The translations under genes and the position numbers were made by a program. Positions 44,901 through 53,679 of a stretch of DNA of 64,000 nucleotides are shown here, piece after piece. The notes beneath the pieces were generated by a model. The model did no database searches. It was given only the letters and a program-made list of their open reading frames with translations, and was not told the DNA's origin. Location: contig NC_069085.1 of NCBI RefSeq assembly GCF_947172395.1, forward strand, positions 1,706,112-1,770,111. Reading direction: 5' to 3'. Each line of letters opens with the position of its first letter. The stretch's first letter is position 1. The DNA comes from Bicyclus anynana (taxonomy: Eukaryota > Arthropoda > Insecta > Lepidoptera > Nymphalidae).

Positions 44901-46479
44901 AGTAAAAAAAAAAAAAACATTTAAAAGAAACCACTTTAAATTATGAGTGATTTTTTTTTTCTATTTGTATTGCACTTTCTATTAAACCTAAACTTTAAAT
45001 CATACCTACTCAATAGACTGTAAAATAATGACTATGCGACTATAAAATATAGACTGTCTGAATGAAATTAAATCAAACTTCAAAATTCATTTATTTCGAG
45101 TAAGCTCAGTTTACAAGCACTTTTGATACGTCAGTTGACTATCTGTAAAGGTTTCGGTTGGTTCGGAAATCAGGTTCTGAGAGCCAAAAAGAAACTCGAC
45201 AGTTTCTTTAAGAAAAGTTCTTTGTTTCAATTTTAAGGAGATAAGTTTATAAAATATTTTTGTCACGCAACCTTTTAATAGATTTGGCATCTATTTTAAT
45301 GCTGTGAAAATTCCATTAGCGTATCTCTCTTTTATTGGAGAATTATGGGTTGTCATGAAATGAATGAAAAATGAATGAAAGAAGATAATGAGGATGATGA
45401 AAATAGGTGTCAAGCAATTATCCACACAAGTGTCATGGCAACTGCAAGTTTCTTATAAGAAATTAACTCACCCGTGGCACTGAAAGCCCAACAAGATCCA
45501 CAACTTCCTTGATCCTTGACTTCTGTTACGACATTCTTTGTACGCCAGTCAAATTCTGGCGGAATTTCCAATACATTGTTTTCATTTCTGACCCTTTTTA
45601 CTTGATTACAATTACTTGTATAGTTATTGGGAACTTGTAAGCAGGAGTGTCTCCTCGTGAATTCTTCGCTCGTCAAGTCACTGAATTTGTTAACTCCTTG
45701 AACATAATAAATTAATCAATAAGTAACCAATGGTCTTTTTTTTTATTCTTTACAAGTTAGCCCTTGACTACAATCTCACCTGATGGTATGTGATGATGCA
45801 GTCTAAGATGGAAGCGGGCTAACTTGTTAGGAGGAGGATGAAAATCCACACCCCTTCCGGTTTCTACACAGCATCGTACCGGAACGCTAAATCGCTTGGC
45901 GGTACGTCTTTGCCGGTAGGGTGGTAACTAGCCACGGCCGAAGCCTCACCAGCCAGACCTGGACAAATTAAGAAAATCTCAATGTGCCCAGCCGGGGATC
46001 GAACCCAGGGCCTCCATCTTGTAAATCCACCGCGCATACCTACCACTGCGCCACGTAGGCCTACATTTATAAGCTCAAGCTAAGCCGGCCTGGTGATTGG
46101 TGGTTTTTGTCTGCTGCCATTGAGGATGTTATCACTTATTATCATTATTATATAACGATGTCTTTTATTTATATCAGCAGTAACTAATAGTTTTTCAAGA
46201 TAGTTAGTTATTATATTATTTTAGTTGTAGTTAGTTATTATAATGTTAATTTTACTTACCAAATTTGGCATGTTCATGAATAGCATTTAAATCGTTCATA
46301 TCTTTTAAATTATCCAAAAATATGCCATATCGCTTTGCTTTCTCTGCGTCGCTGGAATAATCTTTCTTATAAACTCTTATGAAATCTTCGAAAAGCTGGG
46401 ATCCTTCTCTCAGATTGTACGGTGGAACTTTTATAGCTATGATAGAAGCAATTAGACATAAAAACGAAAACACAAGCAT
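41926..46479 (-). CDS. Gene A: secreted cathepsin L-like (C1A) cysteine protease
   Basis: Endopeptidase of the papain family, probably a lysosomal or secreted zymogen. Six exons (minus): 46479-46260, 45696-45472, 44895-44772, 43523-43348, 42413-42306, 42071-41926. All junctions are GT..AG; total 999 bases = 332 aa plus TGA. Residues 1-~16 are a signal peptide (MLVFSFLCLIASIIA). The propeptide has an ERFNIN-type helix (E-x3-R-x3-F-x2-N-x3-M-x3-N) and an NKFSDL motif at 76-81. The mature enzyme should start near 118 (IPPEFDWR). Catalytic set: Gln136, Cys142 (CGSCWAF), His275 (DHAVLLVGYG), Asn297 (KNSWG); GCNGG at 179-183. Possible N-glycosylation at Asn98. Length and order fit the family and resemble insect and baculovirus-type cathepsins. 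Introns 1 and 3 hold minus-strand SINEs and intron 4 a plus-strand SINE. No transcript evidence is available; intact splice sites argue for a functional gene. Confidence 0.93.
42504..42643 (+). mobile_element. SINE-I, 3'-truncated, in gene A intron 4
   Basis: Head 'ggcctccgtggcgcagtgg', 'gggttcgatcccctgctgg', ending within 'cggccgtggctagttact'. It lies antisense to gene A. 'gtttagggat' at 42481 and 'atccctaaac' at 42644 flank it as a short inverted pair. Confidence 0.8.
42807..42851. repeat. AT-rich palindrome in gene A intron 4
   Basis: 'aacattataatattataat' and its inverse 'attataatattataatgtt' with almost no spacer. Confidence 0.6.
43840..44148 (-). mobile_element. SINE-I in gene A intron 3
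   Basis: Sense-oriented with gene A: head at ~44147 ('ggcctccgtggcgcagtgg' on the minus strand), tail at ~43860 with an A-rich end. Gene B intron 3 lacks it, so it came after the duplication or was lost there. Confidence 0.85.
44213..44312 (-). repeat. RTE-like LINE 3' fragment in gene A intron 3
   Basis: 'atcagccgatgatgcatatc', 'cactgcaggacataggcccc' and 'aactttcaaacaccag' match the inverse of the RTE-like 3' end. Confidence 0.6.
45072..45215 (-). repeat. LINE 3' end fragment in gene A intron 2
   Basis: 'aattcatttatttcgagtaa', 'gctcagtttacaagcacttt' and 'gccaaaaagaaactcgacag', a 3' end common in Lepidoptera; a partial match lies at 35820-35880. Confidence 0.5.
45735..46061 (-). mobile_element. 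SINE-I in gene A intron 1
   Basis: Near full-length, sense with gene A, with an A-rich 3' end (plus-strand T run at ~45737). The tRNA-like head at ~46060 is slightly changed ('ggcctacgtggcgcagtgg'). It makes up more than half of the 563-base intron; gene B's intron 1 is only 214 bases. Confidence 0.85.
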
Positions 46480-46553
46480 TTCTTTTTGACTTCGTTTTGC
46501 TCTTATTATATTTGCTATTATTTAAAAGTATCAGTTAGATTTTGACTGTTGGG

Positions 46554-46561
46554 TTTAAATA
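46554..46561 (-). promoter_or_regulatory. Possible TATA box of gene A (TATTTAAA)
   Basis: TATTTAAA on the minus strand 75-82 bases before the start codon. The region has CAGT/ACTGA words that could be an initiator, but none is decisive. Confidence 0.3.
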
Positions 46562-46757
46562 TTAGTATGTATTTGTAATTATGTAATAAATAATAGTAAA
46601 TATTGTGCGGCCTTATATGCTACAGTTTTACAATTTGAATACTTTATGTGAGCTAGTTAGAATTCTACGCATTCTGAATTCGAATTCTACGCATTCTAAA
46701 ATTCTCAATGTTGGAAATGTTATGTAGTAAAATTTCATCAACTGTTTTATCATATAA

Positions 46758-47217
46758 CTAGCGGATGCCCGCGACTTCGTCCGCGTGAAACTCGATGTAA
46801 ACTTTCAACTACCCCTACCCTACCCCTACCCCTACCCTACCTCTACACCCTACTCCTACCCTACCCCTACCCTACCCCTACCCTACCCCTACCCTACCCC
46901 TACCCTACCCCTACCCTACCCCTACCCTACCACTACCCTACCCCTACCCCGTTTTCTAATTATTATTAATATGAACTTTATACAATAACAATAAAGCTCA
47001 AATTGACTACGTTTAAGTTACAAATCATTTGTATGGGAAAAAGAAAAGGGCTATTTTTAGAGTTTTTCCAGCAATAATTCTAATTTTTCTCGCCGTAAAA
47101 ACCATCCTTGAACTTCAACGAACATTTTAAAAAAAGATTTGGCAAAATTGGTCCAGGCGTTGTTGAGTTATGCGCTTACCAACACATTTTGCGATTCATT
47201 TTTATATTATAAGAAGA
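46758..47217 (-). mobile_element. Helitron-like element, copy 2, upstream of gene A
   Basis: Left plus-strand end A|CTAGCGGATGCCCGCGAC. The right end is near 47214-47217 (TATAAGAAGA|T), slightly altered relative to copy 1. Outside the array it differs from copy 1 at only a handful of positions. It lies ~280 bases upstream of the gene A start codon, sense with the gene. Non-coding. Confidence 0.78.
46809..46950. repeat. CCCTA/CCCCTA minisatellite (~142 bp) inside Helitron
   Basis: Same array as 25999-26307 but less than half as long, mostly alternating CCCTA and CCCCTA, starting the same 51 bases from the CTAG end. Confidence 0.9.
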
Positions 47218-47921
47218 TGTAAACGTGACTAATTGTCAACTGTTAATTAGATATACGAATAGTTGTTTGATTGTTGTAAGTTTTAAAGTTTCGTCAATTA
47301 TTTATCGTGAAATACGTCTTTAAAACTGCTTCCATTGTGGGCATGTAGGCATCCATTGTAAGCATGCATTCATGTCAACAAGTAACGAAATCGAGGGATA
47401 CAGTTTGATATTGCAGCTATACAAACCATCATCTCCATACAAAATTGAATTACATCATTGGATAGCTGATGGATCAAAGAATTCACTACTGAGTAAGGAT
47501 CGTGATAAGTCCTGTGGGTGGAGGGGAAAGCTCTGCCAATTTGCGGTCATTTATCTGAGTTTCAAGATTTCCATTTTGTATAACTTTTGATTTAAAGAAG
47601 CTATGACATCCGTTTATAAAATGTCATCAAAACTATGTTGGTATATGTCATCAAGATGTCATCAAAACTATATTGTTGTAAATATAGAGCCTGTAACAGG
47701 TTGAAAAGAGCAATCGAATGATCAAGTAATCCAACAAAACACCATTTAACCGAACGAATCAGTGCCAGGAACGTAAAAGAATTAATGCGGCCGAGCGAAT
47801 CTACGGCATTGCCAATAAATACACTGATTCAAATACAACTCACCTATACGTAACTTAATGTATTTACGTACACGTACCTATCTATGATACAGGAAAATAA
47901 ATAAAATATATATTTGACTTG
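47218..47921. other. No gene seen
   Basis: Intergenic. 'atgtcatcaaaactat' is duplicated around 47623-47672. Confidence 0.4.
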
Positions 47922-48214
47922 ACTACAATCTCGCCAATGGTAAGTGATGATGCAATCTAAGAAGAAAGCAAGCTAACTTGTAAGGAGTAGGATGAAAATT
48001 CACACCCTGTCGGTCTCTACACTACATCGCACCGGAATGCTGAATCGCTTGGCGGTACGTCTATGCTGTTAGCATGGTATCTAGCCACGGCTGAAGCCTC
48101 CTACCAGCCAGACCTCTACCAATTAAGAAAACCTCAATCGGACCAGCCGGGGATCGAACCCAGGACCTCCGTGTAAATCCACCGCGCATACCGCTGCGCC
48201 AGGGAGGCTGTCAA
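47922..48214 (-). mobile_element. SINE-I between genes A and B
   Basis: Minus-strand head near 48214 ('gcctccctggcgcagcggta'), body and tail ending 'gattgtagtcaagtcaa'. Confidence 0.8.
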
Positions 48215-48807
48215 ATTGAGTTTACTCTTGCCCTATCTGGCAACAACAGTTATTTTCAACGACATTATATTGTACCTACGGTACGTCGTTGGTTATTTGT
48301 CTCGTTCTATTTTCTCTTCTTATTTTTAACGATTATTACCTTTGGATAAGCGAAATCAATAAAGTCGCTAAAGTATGTTTTATTTGTACTAACTACAATT
48401 TGTACACCTGATTACTAAAAACTATTTTTTCTGGAGTAGCTTAATCTCGATGAGACGATCAACTTTTTTATTTACGAAAATTCTTGATTCTGGTAGCTAC
48501 CTGAGTTACCAGGAAATGAAAATTTCAGAGCGTCGGAACGAGATAATGTTCCACGCAATTTGTAAAACAATGTGGCTGTTATTAGTTATTATAGTTATTG
48601 TATAACTATTAATTAAGCTACAGTAAACAAACAGCTCTTCTTTTTGCCGGGTCTTCTGAGCAGCCTGCCTTCCAAACTAGTGTTAGTCTTACAAATAGTC
48701 AAAATTAAATACTGGTTTCAAAAGCTCTTGGAGGCCAAGACTAAATGAGATAAGCAAATTTTTAACTCAAACTATTAAAACAGTAACTGAACTATAAAGA
48801 CAGATAT
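48215..48807. other. No gene seen
   Basis: AT-rich intergenic sequence with no supported feature. Confidence 0.4.
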
Positions 48808-49133
48808 ATTTTTTTTTTATTCTACACAAGTTAACCCTTGACTACAATCTCACCTGATGGTAAGTGATGACGCAATCTAAGATGGAGGCGAGCTAACTTG
48901 TTAGGAGGAGGATGAAAATCCACACCCCTTTCGGTTTCTACACGACATCGTACCGGAACGCTAAATCGCTCGGCGGTACGTCTTTGTCGGTAGGATGGTA
49001 ACTAGCCACGGCCAAAGCCTCCCACCAGCCAGACCTGGATCAATTAAGAAAACCTTAATCGGTCCAGCCGGGGATCGAACCCAGGACCTCCGTCTTGTAA
49101 ATCCACCACGCACAACACTGCGTCACGGAGGCC
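48808..49133 (-). mobile_element. SINE-I between genes A and B
   Basis: Near full-length, with a T-run on the plus strand at ~48811 marking its A-rich 3' tail. The head at ~49133 has a G-to-A change ('gcctccgtgacgcagtg'). Confidence 0.85.
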
Positions 49134-49445
49134 AAAAAGATAGAAGGCTCTTATGTTTTAAATTATTTGTATGACTCTTCTTATTTATTTTCGAATATAT
49201 CGCCTACTCCCAAAAATTCTGCATTTTCAAAGCTAGCCTAGAAATATGAAATTTGGTTTGGGAGAGAATTTTGATGCAGAAAAAGAAAGAAAATTTTATT
49301 AATGTATATTTTGAATACATCAGGGATTTTTATATTTTTTGGGTATTAATAAATAATTGTTATTATACCTCCTCACTTAAGAGCTCTCGCCAGTTTTATG
49401 GAGTCCGTGGATAGGTGTTGTTGATAATGTTGTAGTAAATGAAAC

Positions 49446-49747
49446 AATGAGCCGTGATAGCCCAGTGGATATCACCTCTGCCTTCGATTCAGAGGTCCTC
49501 CAATCCGGTGAGGGGCATGCACCTCCAACTTTTCAATAATGTGCATTTTAAAAAATTAAATATCACGTGTCTCAAACAGGGAAGGAAAACATCGTAAGGA
49601 AACCTGCATAGGTACCTGAGATAATTCTAAATTCTCTTCGTGTGTGAAGTCTGCCATTTCGCATTAGGCCAGCGTAGTGGACTGTTAGCCTAACCCCTCA
49701 TTCTGAGAGGAGACTCGTGCTCAGTGAGCCGAATATGGTTTGATAAT
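49446..49747 (+). mobile_element. SINE-II just downstream of gene B
   Basis: 'gagccgtgatagcccagtgg' head and full body to 'cagtgagccgaatatggttt' with a TGATAATAA tail, ~100 bases past the likely gene B poly(A) signal and in the opposite orientation. Confidence 0.85.
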
Positions 49748-49847
49748 AAATAAAATGAGACAAATATTTGTAATGCCATCCAAGTTACTTTATTTTTTAT
49801 GTATCGATCAATTGATTCATAATAGTTTTACATACAATCAAAATATA

Positions 49848-49860
49848 TTTATTTTTTATT
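49848..49860 (-). terminator. Probable polyadenylation signals of gene B
   Basis: Two AATAAA hexamers (49855-49860 and 49848-49853) on the minus strand ~135-145 bases past the stop, in the same 'AAGTGCATTA' context as in gene A. Confidence 0.55.
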
Positions 49861-49994
49861 ATTTTAATGCACTTAATGGTACGTTTCTAATTACATATAT
49901 TTTATAAAATAAAATTATCATGGTCGGTAAGTCAAATCGTTTAAAACTAATTATCTTTTTTAGCTGTTTTACTTGAAAAATGATTGTTCCAACA

Positions 49995-52900
49995 TCATCC
50001 AACAACAGCCGAGTATGCCGCGTCGTTCATGAAATTCAGGCAATTCACTCCTCTTTGCATCCTGAAGTAGCCTTTCTCTCCGAAACCGCCCCAAGAGTTC
50101 TTTACCAGCCAATATGGAAGGCCATTATCTGAAAAACGTAGATAAAGACGTCATGAAGATAGACTAAATAATTTTATTAAAATAAATAAAACGAAGACTA
50201 CAGGGTACCCAAACGCTGGCGCAATTAGTTCTTACCCCTCTAAATGGCAAGGCCTATTTTTGGACTAAATAAGCGCCAGCGATTATTTTAGACATTAATA
50301 GGTATATTATATTGTGCGTTTTTTGGATTTGTTTTTGTATTTATTGTATTGTATGTTCTTTGTGGTGTACAATACAGATATTTACTTTTTTGCTTTCTTT
50401 CTTATACAAACACTCCGTTTGTATAAGAAAGTTTCGTTTTCGTTAACATGACGTCATGAAATAATTAAAATATAGACCATGGCCGATAGCGTTTTGGCGC
50501 GTATTGTTAAAAATATTTAAAAATTTAATTTCACTTTATTTATTTACGTACTCACCTGTTCCATAACCAACTAAGAGCACAGCGTGGTTGAGCTCAAAAC
50601 CACTGCAACTTTGTCCATTAATAATTCCCTTTTGATAATTCATCAAACTTGAAGCATCGATACCTGAAAACAAAGCTACATTTCATCTACGTTTGTTTAA
50701 TTCGTAATCTAAGTAGTCATCATTATTATCAACCTCACTGCTGAGCTCGAGTCTCGTCTCAGAATGAAAGGGGTTAGGCCAATAGTTCACCACGCTGGCC
50801 CAATGCGAACTTCACATACGTTGAGAATTAAGAAAATTCTCTGGTATGCATGTTTGCTCACGATGTTTTTCCTTTACCGTTTGAGACACATAATATTTCA
50901 TCATCATATCAGCCGATGGACGTCCACTGCAAAACATAGGCCTTCTGTAGTAACTTCCAAACATCACGATACTGAGCCACCTGCATCCAGTGAATCCCTG
51001 CGACTCGCTTGATGTCGTCAGTCCACCTGGTGGGGGGTCGGTCAACACTGCGCTTACTAGTGTGGGGTCGCCATTCCAGCACTTTGGGACCCCAACGTCC
51101 ATCGGCTCTTCGAACTATGTGCCCCGCCCATTGCCACTTCAGCTTCGCAACTCGTTGAGCTATGTCGGTGACTTTGGTTCTTCTGCGGATCTCCTCATTT
51201 CTGATTCGATCACGCAGAGATACTCCTAACATAGCTCGTTCCATCGCCCGCTGTGTGACTCTGAGCCTTCTTATGAGGCCCATAGTTAGCGATCAAGTCT
51301 CGGAACCATAGGTCATCACTGGCAACACGCACTCTTCGTAATATTTAATTTCTTATAAAAATCTAAGAAATATTTTATCGAAATTATTTTGATAAGCATA
51401 AAAGAAAATATATATACAGCCGAACGGAGAACCTCCTCCTTTTTGTTAGTCGATTGTAAAGCTTGTACTATGTATGTATGTATGATGAAGCATGGTTTCT
51501 TGGTTTCATGGTTTGTTTTGCTTTTTGGATTTATTTAAATTTAGAATGTGTTACGAAAACAAATCTCTGGTTAACAAATCTCTAGTAAAATTAGTTTCTG
51601 TGTTAGTAAAAATATTATTATCTGTCATTTGTGAGGTACCGTGAGACAATGAGAAACTTTTTGTGAAATGATCATGTAAGATGCAATTTTGTGCAAAATT
51701 ATTGAACCAAAAATTACTTATTGAAAGTGGGCCGATTTTAACCAACTGTTCAGCTATGTCATCCTCTTTAGCTGTTTGTATTTTTAAGCAATCTGTTACA
51801 TTAACGACTACTTGCTCTGCGTTATATTTGCAGTTGCCATCTATGGCTGTGTATGGGTAACTCGTGGCTGACATTGCACCTTGGTTTTTAAAGTACCTGA
51901 AAACAACATAATTTTCAATTTCATGCAAAAAGAAAAAAAAAGGGCAATGTAATGATTTAATCACAAATAAAAATAGAAAGAAAAAGATAAAATTAAAACA
52001 GGAAGGAGGGTAGATGGAAAAGAAGTAGTATTAAGTAGTTTCTTATTTAAATAAAAGATAAAAAGAAATGTGATATTGCAATCATTTTTTTATTTTTATT
52101 ATTGTGCAAAAATGTTTATCATAATGTAAATGGTGCCAGAGCGTCAGCTATAAATTGTTAAAAAAATAAAAAAAATATTTAGTCATAAGGTTAAATAACC
52201 AAGTTATCTTACTGTATAGCCACATTCTGGTAGCCTCCATTGCATCCCATGTTTCCTTTGTCACAATCAACCAGTTGTTGTTCAGACAATAGCAATAACT
52301 GGCCAGTTTTGATTGCGTTTATGCTTTCCACGTTACCTGAAAGTTATGTTCCGGTTATTAAAAGAGTTAGGGCAAATTTTATCTTTGTCATTTAGTATAA
52401 AGTAAGAAAGTGACAAAACTTACGTTTAGACTTGTCTTATCGTAAGTTTCTTACGTATTGTTGTTATAATAATAGCTGATATCTAATACTATTTACAATA
52501 GGTACGTAAGATATAGTAGCATAAAGTAGTAGGTAACCCAACAACACGATAGTACTATTTATGTATAGGCAACTTTTATTACCCTACATTGATACTATTA
52601 AAAAAAAAAATGTCTGCGAACTTCCAATGGCTAAAAAGTTTCAATTTTGATAGAGAACTGAACTCTATCAAAATACAATATCACTAATCTAATCTAAAAT
52701 AATCTAAAAAAAAACTATAAAAGAAAAATTATTATAAAAAGATATAACGCATGATATCACGTGTCATTTCAACAAAAATTTCTTTAGTTTTTGATGTACA
52801 TCTTATGTCTTGGACTACATTGTAAAATTTGTACCAAAATGATTGTTTGTGTTGTCCAAGAGTTAGCAGTAGAGCTTAGATTTTGGTTGTTGTTGTTAGT

Positions 52901-53580
52901 TTCTTATAGGAAATCTCTTACCAGTAACACTGAAAGCCCAACAAGATCCACAAGCTCCTTGATCCTTTACTTGAGTTACCACGTTTTTTTGACGCCAGTC
53001 AAATTCTGAAGGAATTGCTACCTCATCGTTTTCGTTTCTAAAATTATCACTATGTCTGCAATGATCTGCATGATCACTTTGTGGTATTAAACAGGAATAT
53101 CTCTTCAAGAATTCATCGCGTGTCAAGTCGCTGAATTTGGTAATACCTTAAACATAATAAAATAAGTAATATGTAACTTGTTGTCTAAGATGTTAGACTT
53201 ACTAAGACATGGTGACTCAAGCTTAGAACCCTGAGACCTTCTAAAGCCACTTCTAGTCGATCCAAACGAGCTGTCTGCAGAATTTTAGATAGTAATGTAG
53301 GAGTATAAGCTGACAAACTTTGGCAATGATAGGCTCTTAGACTATAATTATTATACTCACCAAATTCAGCATATTCATGTTTCGAATTCAAGTCGTTGAT
53401 GTCTTTTAAATTTTGCAAAAATATGTCAAATCTCTTTGCTTTCTCGGCTTTGCTGGAATAAACTTTACTATGAACCCGTATGAAATCTTCGAAAAGCTCT
53501 GGTCCATCTCTCATCATATATGGTGAGACTTTTACTGCAACAATAGAAGCAGTTAGACATAATAACGATAACATAAGCAT
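49995..53580 (-). CDS. Gene B: secreted cathepsin L-like (C1A) cysteine protease
   Basis: Paralogue of gene A in tandem, same orientation. Six exons (minus): 53580-53361, 53146-52922, 52336-52213, 51896-51718, 50663-50556, 50128-49995; 990 bases = 329 aa plus TGA. Exons 1, 2, 3 and 5 equal gene A's in length and all intron phases match. Signal peptide MLMLSLLCLTASIVAV, a perfect E-x3-R-x3-F-x2-N-x3-I-x3-N helix, TKFSDL, mature start near IPSEFDWR. Catalytic set: Gln136, Cys142 (ACGSCWAF), His276 (LNHAVLLVGYG), Asn296 (KNSWG); GCNGG present. I start at 53580 because it aligns with gene A's Met; an in-frame upstream Met at 53616 would add 12 polar residues before the signal peptide. After NSWG the loop is two residues shorter than in gene A. 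Intron 4 carries a nested SINE/LINE. Confidence 0.93.
50397..50431. repeat. Perfect hairpin in gene B intron 5
   Basis: 'ctttcttatacaaac' and its inverse 'gtttgtataagaaag' separated by five bases. Confidence 0.65.
50714..50898 (-). repeat. SINE-II 3' half in gene B intron 4, interrupted by a LINE
   Basis: 'cactgctgagctcgagtctc' to 'tttgagacacataatattt'. A few tens of bases of it continue at 51347 ('aatttcttataaaaatc') after the inserted LINE. Confidence 0.75.
50899..51338 (-). pseudogene. 5'-truncated RTE-like LINE inside the SINE, 8-bp target duplication
   Basis: Flanked by TAATATTT at 50891-50898 and 51339-51346. A continuous minus-strand frame (51283..50909) gives the C-terminus of ORF2: GLIRRLRVTQRAMERAMLG, KLKWQWAGHIVRRADGRW and RPPTRWTDDIKRVAG, ending at a GATGATG tail. 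It lies in the same sense as gene B. RT and endonuclease domains are absent. Confidence 0.85.
51411..51500 (-). repeat. Fold-back family terminal fragment in gene B intron 4
   Basis: 'cagccgaacggagaacctcc' then 'tcctttttgttagtcgattg', the inverse of 41052-41110, followed by (GTAT)n. Confidence 0.55.
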
Positions 53581-53660
53581 TTTTGAATGTGTTTCTTTAT
53601 TATTTGAATTTAACAAATGTTACTGTTAGGTGCCTAATGTATACTGTTATCAATCTGCGT

Positions 53661-53669
53661 CTTTATATA
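53661..53669 (-). promoter_or_regulatory. Probable TATA box of gene B (TATATAAAG)
   Basis: TATATAAAG on the minus strand 81-89 bases before the start codon, with ACAGTA about 20 bases further down as a possible initiator. The short 5' leader fits a compact insect promoter. Confidence 0.45.
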
Positions 53670-53679
53670 CTACGTACTA

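Noticed and set aside
41926..53580. Endogenous viral insertion carrying cathepsin genes
   Set aside because: Both genes have five introns each with conserved phases, signal peptides of insect type, and no neighbouring viral genes, so they are host genes. Resemblance to viral cathepsins is at the family level.
53581..53616. Upstream Met at 53616 as the start of gene B
   Set aside because: It would place 12 polar residues (including several Asn, Lys and Glu) before the signal peptide. The Met at 53580 aligns exactly with gene A's start.
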